A stretch of DNA of 44,156 nt from a bacterium. Lineage in GTDB: Bacteria; Patescibacteriota; Microgenomatia; UBA1406; GWC2-37-13. Positions 1 through 7,719 of the stretch are shown one piece after another. The stretch's first letter is position 1; each line of letters begins with the position of its first letter. Below the pieces are notes generated by a model, which was not told the DNA's origin, ran no database searches, and was given only the letters and a program-made list of their open reading frames with translations. The stretch lies in the NCBI GenBank assembly GCA_021789865.1, contig JAJYIX010000004.1, positions 1 to 44,156 on the forward strand. Reading direction: 5' to 3'. The position numbers and the translations under genes are program-made.

Positions 1-11
1 AGGGCGCAGCC

Positions 12-105
12 AGTCTGGACACGCTTAAAAAGTCATGCTTTAGATTGCTATAATAATCTTAAAAGATTCGAAAATATTTGATTAGTTTCTGTTTGGAAAT
101 CAAAC
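12..105 (+). repeat. Interspersed AGTCTGGAC repeat, copy 1 (partial)
   Basis: AGTCTGGAC at 12-20 is preceded by GGGCGCAGCC, exactly as in the copy near 4336. Downstream (CTTAAAAAGT, then AAAAGATTCGAA) it resembles the flank of the copy near 3255. It fills the gap after the HD-domain gene. The 5' half lies outside the window. Confidence 0.6.
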
Positions 106-786
106 TTAAATTGACATAGGTAAATGAGTTGAATGTTCGTTTAAAGCATCAACCAAAGCCATATGGAGGACTGGGTTATCTTCAAGAAGAACTTCTCTTT
201 GGATTATTCCCTCTTTAACTTGTCTTACTAATTCAGGAATTACATTTCTGATCGATCCATTCCCATATTTACTAGGGTTCTCTAAGGCGGCCACTAGAAC
301 ATCAGCAACTCTTAATATAGAAGGAAGAAAATATTTTCCTTGGTAAAGATTTTCACGTTTAATATCTTGAAAAGGAGTTTCATGAAATAAGGCTATTCTT
401 ACAACATCTTCGGGAAATCGTAATCTTGCTAAAATCTCGGCGGAATATATGATGTGCCTTTTTCTATGTTCTTTTTCTACTTCTGAAGACTCTGAATTCG
501 ATGATGGATGCAAGATCCATAGAGGTACAAAAAGTTTTCCTATATCATGTTGTTCCGCTGCAATTTTTAAAATCTGAGAATTGACACCAAGCACGTCACT
601 CAGATAATTTGTCCACTCGGCAACTCGTGTCATGTGTGTTGAAGTAATAGGATCATAATCTTTCATGATTTTAAGTAAAGATTTTCTTTTAAAATCTAAA
701 GGAAAAAAAGGAAAATGATATAAGATATCAACTTTTTTTTGATTAACTTCAATTGGATTTGTCTTTAATCTGATATGCTCGGACAT
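106..786 (-). CDS. Degenerate HD-GYP-type metal phosphohydrolase
   Basis: A 226-residue protein of the HD/HD-GYP superfamily. Visible metal-ligand candidates are H51, the HD doublet H80-D81 in EQHDIGK, H111, H135 and D162 in ADVLVA. The GYP signature expected after the HHE segment is missing (the protein has FHETPFQD), so cyclic-di-GMP phosphodiesterase activity is doubtful; a general HD phosphohydrolase or signalling role is safer. No membrane segment or sensor domain is seen. A TATAAT on the minus strand near 817-822 leaves a leader of about 30 bases. It stands alone, bracketed by copies 1 and 2 of the interspersed repeat. Confidence 0.75.
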   Translation of the reverse strand: MSEHIRLKTNPIEVNQKKVDILYHFPFFPLDFKRKSLLKIMKDYDPITSTHMTRVAEWTNYLSDVLGVNSQILKIAAEQHDIGKLFVPLWILHPSSNSESSEVEKEHRKRHIIYSAEILARLRFPEDVVRIALFHETPFQDIKRENLYQGKYFLPSILRVADVLVAALENPSKYGNGSIRNVIPELVRQVKEGIIQREVLLEDNPVLHMALVDALNEHSTHLPMSI

Positions 787-857
787 ATAAAAAAATAGGC
801 CTAATCGAAGTCAATTATAGCTTATTTGCCATAGGTCTTAAATTATGAGAATAAAAA

Positions 858-953
858 ATTCTAACCTCCTCCATCAGTCTGGACATTGATAGTATAGAGC
901 GTTAGGGCAATCTATCTAAAATAAAATACAACGGTAATTAAGTCTCTTAATTT
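858..953 (+). repeat. Interspersed repeat, copy 2
   Basis: The core at 858-884 has the form ATTCTAAC-N10-AGTCTGGAC. Similarity to copy 3 continues for about 70 more bases (ATTGATAGTATAGAGCG, then AATTAAG...TTTTAGT). CTAAC in the core and GTTAG at 901-905 form a short inverted repeat. It lies between the divergent HD and hydrolase genes. Confidence 0.7.
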
Positions 954-973
954 TAGTTTAAATCTTCCTATGA

Positions 974-979
974 TATAAT
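974..979 (+). promoter_or_regulatory. -10 box of the hydrolase gene
   Basis: A perfect TATAAT six bases before the in-frame ATT at 986. It limits how far upstream the hydrolase start can be. No convincing -35 box was identified. Confidence 0.45.
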
Positions 980-985
980 AAAACA

Positions 986-1711
986 ATTAAAGATATAGAA
1001 TTTATTGTTGATGAAATTAAATTAAAAGGAAACCTTTTCTATCCAAAAAAAATATTAGATAAAAATCCCGGTATTTTATTTATACATGGTTGGACAAGCG
1101 AAAAGAAGAGAAACTATCAGTATGCAGAAGCTCTTATTAAACTAGGTTTTATCGTAATGGTATTTGATATGGGAGGTCATGGAATAAGTGAGGGAGACAT
1201 AAATACCCGAACTCCTAAAGAATTTTTAAAAGACTGTATTGCTGCTTATGACTATTTTTCTACAGTAAATGGAATTGATAAACATAATATAAACATCGTT
1301 GGTAGTAGTTTCGGATGCTATTTAGGTACTATTCTTACATCAAAAAGAAATGTTAAAAATATAGTATTACGAGTTCCTGCAGATTATGCAGATGATACAT
1401 TTGAAAAACCAAAAATGGGTAATGCAGGTGAGAATGATAAAGTTTTTACCTGGAGATTATTACCAAAAAAATATAATGAAGTATATGCATATAAAACATT
1501 ACATGAATTTACCGGAGAAATTTTAATAATTGAATCAGAAAAGGATGCCGTTGTTCCCCATCAATCTATACAAAATTATATAAATGCAGTTAAGGATAAA
1601 AGTAAATTAACCCATATTGTGGTCAAAGGAGCTCCTCATAGTATAAAACCTGGTCCTTTCAAAGACGAGATTACAAAAATAATCGTTAAATGGTTTGGAA
1701 ATAAGTTCTAA
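986..1711 (+). CDS. Alpha/beta hydrolase (start codon non-canonical)
   Basis: A serine hydrolase of the alpha/beta fold. The first ATG is at 1157, but the frame is open back to 974 and the upstream part encodes the expected first strands and the oxyanion-hole motif (ILFIHGWTSE at about 1073-1102), so 1157 is internal. Counting from 1157, the nucleophile is S51 in GSSFG, the acid D130 in SEKDAVVPH and the base H161 in GAPHS, so the triad is complete. No in-frame ATG, GTG or TTG exists upstream. A TATAAT at 974-979 predicts a transcript start near 986, where the in-frame codon is ATT. Either a rare leaderless ATT start is used or the 5' end is damaged. The stop codon lies inside repeat copy 3. 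Confidence 0.7.
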   Translation: MKDIEFIVDEIKLKGNLFYPKKILDKNPGILFIHGWTSEKKRNYQYAEALIKLGFIVMVFDMGGHGISEGDINTRTPKEFLKDCIAAYDYFSTVNGIDKHNINIVGSSFGCYLGTILTSKRNVKNIVLRVPADYADDTFEKPKMGNAGENDKVFTWRLLPKKYNEVYAYKTLHEFTGEILIIESEKDAVVPHQSIQNYINAVKDKSKLTHIVVKGAPHSIKPGPFKDEITKIIVKWFGNKF

Positions 1712-1804
1712 CGTCCTTCACCAGTCTGGACAATGATAGTTTAGAGCGTCAAAATAATCTAAAGTAATATAATATGCTTCGGCAATTAAGCTTCTTATTT
1801 TTAG
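1705..1804 (+). repeat. Interspersed repeat, copy 3
   Basis: The core at 1705-1731 is GTTCTAAC-N10-AGTCTGGAC, followed by AATGATAGTTTAGAGCG and further similarity to copy 2 through TTTTAGT. It supplies the stop codon of the upstream hydrolase (TAA at 1709-1711) and reaches the stop codon of the convergent transporter (1801-1803). Confidence 0.75.
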
Positions 1805-2703
1805 TGTTTTTCAATTTTAAGAATCTGAGTCGTAAATCCAGAGATGATAATTAAAAATACTCCAAACCACTGTATCGGTTCTAATGATTCTTTTAAGAAT
1901 ACTATTGCCATTAAAGCCACCAATACAGGCGTAAGTGAAGACATCATTGTCATATAAGAAGCAGAGGCAATTTTTAATGTCCTATTTAGGAATATCCATA
2001 GCAGAACGGCAAACAAGCTATTGAAGAAAACGTAGATGAACAGATGAATATCCAGTAGATTTTTCTGAAACAGAATCTTAGTTGCGGTTGGAAAGATTGG
2101 AGAAATCCATATTGCTCCAAATAATATTGGGAGGCCTGAGATTGGCCGCAAAAAAGACACTAAATCACTATCAATTTTGTGATTTTTTAATATTTTCCTG
2201 ACGAGTACATTCCCAGTAGACCATGATAAACAACCTAATAGAATAAGCAAGTCTCCTACATGTGGTTCGGTTAATTTGCCTTTGGTTATAAGGAATAGTG
2301 TCCCAATCATAATAGTTAAAATAGTTATTATTTTGGATGTAGTCATTTTTTCTTTTAAGAGTATCCAAGCAAGTAATGTCGTTGTGACTGTCGAGAATTG
2401 GATAAGAAACGCAGCGTTAATTGCAGTTGTTAAAGAAATACCCGCGTTACTAAAAACACCACCTAATCCATTATGTACAGCACTTGCAAATATAAGTAAA
2501 GCTAAAAATGGTCCTAATAATTCTTTAAGTTTATTTCGTTTAAAAGTAAATATATACAAAGTAATCATTACCGAAGCAACCAAACCCGACTGGACTGTAA
2601 ATGGGATCACTTCAGCACCTTTAATAAACGCGAGTTTGCTTACAAAAATCTGAACAGCCCAAAAGAAAGAAAATAAAAAGACATTTATAAACGGAGAATC
2701 CAT
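1801..2703 (-). CDS. EamA/DMT-superfamily transporter
   Basis: A 300-residue integral membrane protein with about ten hydrophobic segments arranged as two similar five-helix halves, the usual EamA (RhaT/YdcZ-like) architecture and length. Family members export or import small metabolites; the substrate cannot be told from sequence. In the first half the stretch INAAFLIQFSTVTTTLLAWI and in the second YMTMMSSLTPVLVALMAI correspond to the conserved helix pairs. It is monocistronic, between repeat copies 3 and 4. Confidence 0.85.
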   Translation of the reverse strand: MDSPFINVFLFSFFWAVQIFVSKLAFIKGAEVIPFTVQSGLVASVMITLYIFTFKRNKLKELLGPFLALLIFASAVHNGLGGVFSNAGISLTTAINAAFLIQFSTVTTTLLAWILLKEKMTTSKIITILTIMIGTLFLITKGKLTEPHVGDLLILLGCLSWSTGNVLVRKILKNHKIDSDLVSFLRPISGLPILFGAIWISPIFPTATKILFQKNLLDIHLFIYVFFNSLFAVLLWIFLNRTLKIASASYMTMMSSLTPVLVALMAIVFLKESLEPIQWFGVFLIIISGFTTQILKIEKH

Positions 2704-2817
2704 ATATTTAGGAAATTATATAAGTTTTTTAAGAAAAAAGGTAGTTTCGTTAAGTGTTATGATGAATATCTATCTATAAAATTTAAGTAATTTTAAGGTC
2801 AATTTTGTGCGTAAAAG

Positions 2818-2879
2818 GTTCTAACGTCCTCTACTAGTCTGGACACTTCGGCAAGCTCAGTGCAAGCCAAGAAAACTTC
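2818..2879 (+). repeat. Interspersed repeat, copy 4
   Basis: The core at 2818-2844 (GTTCTAAC-N10-AGTCTGGAC) is followed by CACTTCGGCAAGCTCAGTGC, a GC-rich tail common in intergenic repeats of metagenomic genomes. It runs to the start codon of the GIY-YIG gene. Confidence 0.7.
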
Positions 2880-3194
2880 ATGGAAAAACAAGATAATTGG
2901 TACGTATATTTGCTTCTTTGCGATAATAAAACTTATTATGTTGGTATAACAAATAATCTCACTTTAAGAATAAAAAATCATCGCGATAAAAATTCATTAT
3001 TCACTTTAAGGTTTAATAAGATCAAGTTAGTTTATTGTGAAAAATATGAGAATAAATATCAGGCGGCTAGAAGAGAGGGACAACTGAAAGGTTGGTCAAG
3101 AGCAAAGAAGCAAATGCTTATACATGGCACTTTAGGCATAAATACTTGCACTAAGATTGCCGAAGAAATCCTGGGAGAAGAGAACCTCAAGTGA
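2880..3194 (+). CDS. GIY-YIG nuclease superfamily protein
   Basis: A 104-residue single-domain protein of the UPF0213/YhbQ-like GIY-YIG family. The VYL and YYVGI segments (residues 9-11 and 19-23) form the GIY-YIG pair. R30 and E66 in the AARREGQLKGW segment are the expected catalytic arginine and glutamate. Such stand-alone proteins are proposed DNA-processing nucleases, but their biological role is mostly unknown. No Shine-Dalgarno sequence is visible, since the start follows repeat copy 4 directly. Confidence 0.85.
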   Translation: MEKQDNWYVYLLLCDNKTYYVGITNNLTLRIKNHRDKNSLFTLRFNKIKLVYCEKYENKYQAARREGQLKGWSRAKKQMLIHGTLGINTCTKIAEEILGEENLK

Positions 3195-3204
3195 GGCTTG
3201 TGGT

Positions 3205-3330
3205 GAGCGAGTTCTAAATATAATTATAGAACGAGCCGAACCAAATCCTCCCCTCTGGACATTGTATAGGCAAACTTAAAAAGTGATATTTTGGCTCTTC
3301 ATATCAACATAAAAAGGTTCGAACCTTGTG
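3205..3330 (+). repeat. Interspersed repeat, diverged copy 5
   Basis: A degenerate copy: GTTCTAAATATAATTATAGAAC forms its own small inverted repeat at about 3210-3232, and CTCTGGACATTG lies near 3253-3264. The flank CTTAAAAAGTGATATTTTG resembles copy 1. It fills the gap between the convergent GIY-YIG and transglutaminase-like genes. Confidence 0.45.
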
Positions 3331-4224
3331 TTAAATGTTGACATCAATTGGTCCTTTTGGAGAATAGCTTCTTACCTTATTCGATATTTGGAGATTTTTA
3401 TTACTATTGTATATTTGGAATACTTTGTCAAAATCAATTTTATCTTTTGATGTAGTAAACGCTATATTATTGATAAGCGTAATTTCTTCTTTAGATCTTT
3501 CATTAATATTTTTAAAAGGATCGTCAATAAAATCGGTATAATCCCAGGCAAGTAATTCTATTTTATTTAAAGCAGCTAGGTCTCTTATAACATCTGCTTT
3601 AATAAACCAAAAACCTTTTACGCCTATATCTTTTACTCCCAACAAATCAGAGTTTATTTTATTTTCTAATGCTAGTAACCATGCTTTTCCTGCAACTATA
3701 AATTTATTCCTAGGAATATCTATAGTATCGAAGTCTATTTGATATTTTCTTACTTCTTCTTTACCTAATTCACTATCAACTAATTTCCATTTTTTATTCT
3801 TCTTATCAAAATATTCGCAAACCCAATGATCCGAAAACCAGTCGTGGTGAAAATAATCAGCAAATCCACAACGGACACGTGCTGGTATGTTTTGATGTCT
3901 TAAAATAGAACAAGTCAATAATGCAAAATCCCTACATGTGCCAATAAATCTTTCTTTAGGTTTTCTTACAACGGATAATAGCTGATTATTGCAATTAATA
4001 ATAATTTCAAGGATTTTTTCAACATATCTTGTATTTGGTTGAAGTTTTTTATCACTTGGAACTTTAAAACCATAAAATTCTTTAGTATCTTCTTGATGAA
4101 CTATTAAATTATGAACAATTTTTGATATTTCAATAATTGATTCGGGTAAATTATCAAAAAGGTTTGAATATTTTCCAGGAGCGCTATATTTACTTTGTTC
4201 AATATAAAAGTCAAGTTCATCCAT
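3331..4224 (-). CDS. Transglutaminase-like (cysteine-protease fold) protein, paralogue A
   Basis: A 297-residue protein with a transglutaminase-core catalytic triad: C97 in GTCRDFALL, H133 in SDHWVCEYF and D150 in WKLVDSEL. No signal peptide or membrane helix is visible, so a cytoplasmic peptidase or amidase-like role is possible; the substrate is unknown. It aligns without gaps along its whole length to the protein encoded at 5331-6224, about 72% identical by hand count (215 of 297). The two copies are in the same orientation about 1.1 kb apart with a membrane protein between them, which indicates a recent duplication with both triads kept. Confidence 0.8.
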   Translation of the reverse strand: MDELDFYIEQSKYSAPGKYSNLFDNLPESIIEISKIVHNLIVHQEDTKEFYGFKVPSDKKLQPNTRYVEKILEIIINCNNQLLSVVRKPKERFIGTCRDFALLTCSILRHQNIPARVRCGFADYFHHDWFSDHWVCEYFDKKNKKWKLVDSELGKEEVRKYQIDFDTIDIPRNKFIVAGKAWLLALENKINSDLLGVKDIGVKGFWFIKADVIRDLAALNKIELLAWDYTDFIDDPFKNINERSKEEITLINNIAFTTSKDKIDFDKVFQIYNSNKNLQISNKVRSYSPKGPIDVNI

Positions 4225-4275
4225 GTAATAATTATAACAATATATTATTTATTACTTATAATTTGTACATAAAAA

Positions 4276-4344
4276 GTTCTAACATCCTCCACCAGTCTGG
4301 ACCATCCTTCGCTGAGGCTACGGAAGGGCGCAGCCAGTCTGGAC
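4276..4344 (+). repeat. Interspersed repeat, copies 6 and 7 (tandem AGTCTGGAC)
   Basis: The core at 4276-4302 (GTTCTAAC-N10-AGTCTGGAC) is followed by a CCTTCG...CGGAAGG stem-loop and a second CCAGTCTGGAC ending at 4344. The second copy has the same GGGCGCAGCC prefix as copy 1. Confidence 0.7.
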
Positions 4345-4545
4345 CAAGCACAGACTTGTCGGCTGGCTCCGCCACCCATTCTGTAGGTAAATCTAAATAA
4401 ACTTTATAATCTGTAAAGAGAGCCTGAGTTGGGTCCGACCGTAGGCAGGTGCAGAACTGTGAAGCTTATAGAAATAAAAAGAATTCAAAACGGCGTGAAT
4501 AATATCTTATATGAAATCGCGGGAAAACTACTTTAAAAACAATAT
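4345..4545. other. Non-coding, GC-rich repeat debris
   Basis: No gene is supported here. The stretch contains short GC-rich segments (GTCGGCTGGCTCCGCC; GGGTCCGACCGTAGGCAGG) unlike the AT-rich surroundings, probably repeat remnants. It ends at the promoter of the next gene. Confidence 0.4.
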
Positions 4546-4551
4546 TATAAT
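4546..4551 (+). promoter_or_regulatory. -10 box of the membrane-protein gene
   Basis: TATAAT nine bases before the ATG at 4561, with no Shine-Dalgarno sequence between them. This fits a leaderless or near-leaderless transcript. Confidence 0.5.
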
Positions 4552-4560
4552 TTTGTTATC

Positions 4561-5289
4561 ATGATCAATATGGATCAGCAAGATATTATCCAAGAGCCGT
4601 CAATCCAACAGCCGATAAATACCACATCGCATCCCATGGTTGCTTTACAATTAATATTAGGAGCGATAATAATTTTATTTTTTGGTCTAGTTGTCGGGTA
4701 TTATATAGGAAGTCGACAAATATCAAAGCAATCTCTAATAAATAATTATTCAACCAAAACTGTTTCCCCATCTATTATTCCGACGAAAGAGGTGGTCTCT
4801 CCCACTACGGTATCTGCAATCGTTGTACCGTCTAATGATACATGTGTCATCGAAAAAAATTCCATCTTAGCAACAGTAAAAACTTTTGAAGATTTTCAAG
4901 AAAAGAAAGATCCCATAAATGTTTTAAATTTATTTACTCCTCCTCAAGCAACCCAAGACATAAGTGACTATCAAAACTTAAGCGGCAAAGACGACAATAT
5001 TGGACCAAGACTTTATAATAATGTTTCAACCAGCTATAACACTTTATCTTACAAAATTATTCAAGAACCACGATATATAACCAATAATAATTGTAGTGTA
5101 GTTGTTGAAGAGCAAAGAAGTAATTACGGAGGACCAGCAAACCCACAATATTTACCCGCTGCAACTCTAGACTTTAATTTAATTCTTATAAAACAAAACA
5201 AAGTATGGATGATCGATCAATATCTGAGTCAAGACCCTAAAATCAAAAAAGGAAAGTACGAAGGATTTTTAATGGAATATTCTTATTAG
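4561..5289 (+). CDS. Single-pass membrane protein, unknown function
   Basis: A 242-residue protein with a short N-terminal cytoplasmic segment, one membrane helix at about residues 25-46 (LQLILGAIIILFFGLVVGYY), a Ser/Thr/Pro-rich linker and an extracytoplasmic domain of about 150 residues. That domain ends in a pattern (LDFNLILIKQNKVWMIDQYL) reminiscent of NTF2/SnoaL-like or DUF4878-type small domains; this resemblance is weak. A second ATG at 4570 is possible, but 4561 is preferred from the -10 spacing. It lies between the two transglutaminase-like paralogues on the opposite strand. Confidence 0.65.
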   Translation: MINMDQQDIIQEPSIQQPINTTSHPMVALQLILGAIIILFFGLVVGYYIGSRQISKQSLINNYSTKTVSPSIIPTKEVVSPTTVSAIVVPSNDTCVIEKNSILATVKTFEDFQEKKDPINVLNLFTPPQATQDISDYQNLSGKDDNIGPRLYNNVSTSYNTLSYKIIQEPRYITNNNCSVVVEEQRSNYGGPANPQYLPAATLDFNLILIKQNKVWMIDQYLSQDPKIKKGKYEGFLMEYSY

Positions 5290-5330
5290 ATAGATAAACT
5301 TAAAGTTTGGACGGACTATTAAATCCATCA

Positions 5331-6224
5331 TCAAATTTGAATATCGATCGGCCCCTTCAGAGAATAGCTTTTGATCATTTTCAATATTTGAAGATTCTTA
5401 TTTTTTTTATATATCCGCAATGCCTCATCCAAATTAATTTCTTCTTTTGAGGTAATAGCGGCAATATTGCTTATAAGCTCAATTTCATCTCCGGATCGGT
5501 CACCGATATTTTTGAACGGGTCATCAATATATTCTGTATAATCCCAAGGAAGTAATTCAATTCTATTTAAAGCCGCTAGATCCCTGACAACATCAGCCTT
5601 AATAAACCAATAACCTTTGACTTTTATTTCTTTTACTCCCAAAATGTCAGGATTAATTTTGTTTCTTAAAGCCATTAACCAAGCTTTGCCCGCCACGATA
5701 AATCTGTCTCTAGGAATATTAGTTATTTCAAAATCAATTTTATATTTTTGTTTTTCTCCTTGACCTAATTCTGAATCTACCAATTTCCATTTGGAGTCTT
5801 TTTTATCAAAGTATTCACACACCCAATGATCAGAATACCAATCGTCATGAAAATAATCTGCAAAACCGCACCGTACGCGTGCCGGTATTTTTTTATGTCT
5901 TAAAATTGAACAAGTCAATAAAGCAAAATCTCTACATGTCCCTATAAACCTATCTTGTGGTTTTCTTTTTATTGATAAAGGCCGATTGTCGTTGGCGATA
6001 ATCGTTTCGAGAATGTTTTCAATATATCTGGTATTGGGTTGGAGTTTTTTATTATCTGGAATTTTGAATTTATAGAATTCCTCCGTATCTTCTTGATGGA
6101 CTATTAAGCCATGAACAATTTCTGATATTTCTTTAATTAATTCAGGTAAATTATCAAAATAGTTTGAATATTTTCCAGGAGAGCTATATTTACTTTGTTC
6201 TATGTAATATATCAATCCGTTCAT
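5331..6224 (-). CDS. Transglutaminase-like protein, paralogue B
   Basis: A 297-residue paralogue of the protein at 3331-4224 with the same triad positions (C97, H133, D150), the same termini (SKYS-PGKYS near the N-terminus, GPID at the C-terminus) and no gaps. Conservation is strongest at 91-150 around the triad and weakest at about 260-290. It converges on the membrane-protein gene, with a small AAACTT-A-AAGTTT palindrome at 5296-5308 between them. Function is unknown; protease, peptide N-glycanase-like and amidase activities are all compatible with the fold. Confidence 0.8.
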   Translation of the reverse strand: MNGLIYYIEQSKYSSPGKYSNYFDNLPELIKEISEIVHGLIVHQEDTEEFYKFKIPDNKKLQPNTRYIENILETIIANDNRPLSIKRKPQDRFIGTCRDFALLTCSILRHKKIPARVRCGFADYFHDDWYSDHWVCEYFDKKDSKWKLVDSELGQGEKQKYKIDFEITNIPRDRFIVAGKAWLMALRNKINPDILGVKEIKVKGYWFIKADVVRDLAALNRIELLPWDYTEYIDDPFKNIGDRSGDEIELISNIAAITSKEEINLDEALRIYKKNKNLQILKMIKSYSLKGPIDIQI

Positions 6225-6324
6225 GAAGTTATTATATCAACTTATTGTACGTCCCCACTTATCCGCTCGGCCTGAACCGTCAGTCCAGTATTGAATAATT
6301 AAGCTAAAGGAGTATCATGAGTAA

Positions 6325-6480
6325 GTGAGTAAGACTACAAAATTTGAATTGTTTAAAAAACCAGCCGGTTCGAAATCGGTATTCTTCCCCAACAATCCTT
6401 CCCAAAAAGCCTCCGGTCTTGAGCGCATTATACGTCCAATCATGCACGGTGGAGTTCCAGGGAATGGCGGCGGTGGATAA
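6325..6480 (+). CDS. Possible 51-residue Gly-rich small protein
   Basis: A short frame starting at GTG 6325 and ending at TAA 6478-6480. The N-terminus is basic (SKTTKFELFKKPAGSKS) and the C-terminus is Gly-rich (HGGVPGNGGGG). A strong Shine-Dalgarno (AAAGGAG, 6306-6312) is placed for an ATG at 6317, but that ATG reads only M-S-K-stop because AGTAAGTG is followed by AGTAAG. Removing the extra 8 bases would join this ATG to the longer frame as M-S-K-T-T-K. So it is either translated from the GTG or broken by an 8-base duplication. No recognised family; a peptide precursor is conceivable. Confidence 0.4.
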   Translation: MSKTTKFELFKKPAGSKSVFFPNNPSQKASGLERIIRPIMHGGVPGNGGGG

Positions 6481-6490
6481 TATTCTTAAA

Positions 6491-6517
6491 TTTTGAAAAA
6501 AGACTCTTTCTTCAAAA
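6491..6517. terminator. Candidate AT-rich bidirectional terminator hairpin
   Basis: TTTTGAAAAAAGA-C-TCTTTCTTCAAAA forms a nearly perfect hairpin between the small frame ending at 6480 and the convergent permease gene, overlapping the permease stop codon. It is AT-rich, so strength is uncertain. Confidence 0.35.
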
Positions 6518-7477
6518 AATCATGTTGAAAAGATAACCCGTGAATATTATTCCAACAGCCAATACGGCAATATAGATTGCCAGTAACTTTGGCTTTAAGA
6601 CTTTCCTCAGTATGACCATTTCCGGAAACGACAAGGCGGTCACCGACATCATAAAAGCAAGCGCGGTTCCGATGGGTAATCCATTATCGATCAGCGATTT
6701 GACGATAGGGATTGTACCGGCAGCATTCGAATAAAGCGGAACGCCGACAAGAACAGCGATTGGAACAGCTAAAATATTTCCTTTTCCGGCAATAGCGGCC
6801 AAGAAATCATGAGGCGCATATCCATGTATGAAAGCTCCTATCCCGACACCCAAGAGCACGAAGGGAAAAACTTTTTTGATCAAATCGGCGGTATATAAAT
6901 ATGCATCGTATAATCGCATCTTGAAACCAGATTTATTGTCTACTTTATTTTGTCCGACTTTGATTTTCCAGACATAGTCTTCGACTAAGGATTCAAGTCT
7001 TAATTTGCCCAAAATAAATCCGACGACGACAGCGATAGTGACACCGGACGCAATATAAATAAGCGCCACCATTGGCCCGAACAATCCGAAAAGAAGCACT
7101 GCCGCTACCTCATTCACCATCGGCGCGGAAATAAGATAGGAAAAAGTCACCCCCAAAGGAACACCCGATTCGACCAGGCCGATAAAAAGCGGTACTGCTG
7201 AGCACGAACAAAAAGGGGTGACGATACCAATAAGAGCGGCCAGTATGTTGCCGATTATCTCAAGTCTGTTGGATAAAAGTTTTTTTGTTTTCTCAGGCGG
7301 TAGAAAGGAGCGGATAAAAGAAACAATAAAAATAATAACGGCAAGCAGAATAAATATTTTGATGCTGTCAAAAACAAAAAAATTTACCGCTCCAGCAACG
7401 ACACTTTTTCTTGCCAATTTTAAGAGCGAATAGCTGAACCAATCAGAAAACAGTTGGACCGGGAAAAACAAATCCAT
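6512..7477 (-). CDS. ArsP/DUF318-family permease
   Basis: A 321-residue polytopic membrane protein of the predicted permease family (DUF318; ArsP and SO_0444-type metal(loid) efflux). The diagnostic TPFCSCSAVP motif is present (C90 and C92), and about eight hydrophobic segments are visible in two related halves (a second GVPLYSNAAGT-type segment lies in the C-terminal half). Family members export methylated or trivalent arsenicals, or other soft metals. It is the last gene of an arsR-thioredoxin-permease operon, 5 bases after the thioredoxin stop. The CxC-type regulator upstream supports a thiophilic metal or metalloid substrate. Confidence 0.85.
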   Translation of the reverse strand: MDLFFPVQLFSDWFSYSLLKLARKSVVAGAVNFFVFDSIKIFILLAVIIFIVSFIRSFLPPEKTKKLLSNRLEIIGNILAALIGIVTPFCSCSAVPLFIGLVESGVPLGVTFSYLISAPMVNEVAAVLLFGLFGPMVALIYIASGVTIAVVVGFILGKLRLESLVEDYVWKIKVGQNKVDNKSGFKMRLYDAYLYTADLIKKVFPFVLLGVGIGAFIHGYAPHDFLAAIAGKGNILAVPIAVLVGVPLYSNAAGTIPIVKSLIDNGLPIGTALAFMMSVTALSFPEMVILRKVLKPKLLAIYIAVLAVGIIFTGYLFNMIF

Positions 7478-7482
7478 AGATA

Positions 7483-7719
7483 TTATTTACTTTTTATCAA
7501 ACTCTTTATCTTTTCGATATCAGGAGTAAATCCGATCATGACCGGTTTACCATCAATCGCCAAGACGGGAGATTGCATGACTCCCATTTCGACTATTTTT
7601 GAAATGTCTGTTACGTATTCGACATTTTCCTTCAATCCCATTTCGACCACGGCCTTTTTGGTCATCTCATAAAGTTTTTCGCAAGTGTGACAACCCGACC
7701 CCAGTACTTGAATCTTCAT
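7483..7719 (-). CDS. Small thioredoxin-fold protein (redox-active disulfide protein 2 type)
   Basis: A 78-residue minimal thioredoxin-like protein with a CxxC active site (C10-H-T-C13 in GSGCHTCEKL) and a cis-proline region (MQSPVLAIDG). Proteins of this size are often encoded beside DUF318 permeases and may hand metal or reducing equivalents to them. Its start overlaps the arsR stop by 4 bases (ATGA), implying translational coupling. Confidence 0.85.
   Translation of the reverse strand: MKIQVLGSGCHTCEKLYEMTKKAVVEMGLKENVEYVTDISKIVEMGVMQSPVLAIDGKPVMIGFTPDIEKIKSLIKSK

Noticed and set aside
2276-2653. 125-residue frame on the plus strand inside the transporter gene
   Set aside because: It is antisense to a clear EamA transporter with ten helices. 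The composition reflects the complementary strand, and no start signal is present.
1-4345. Bona fide integron attC array
   Set aside because: Only copy 2 shows plausible attC-like outer boxes. The GTT core is missing in other copies, genes face both directions, and no integrase is visible. Kept only as a cassette-like finding.
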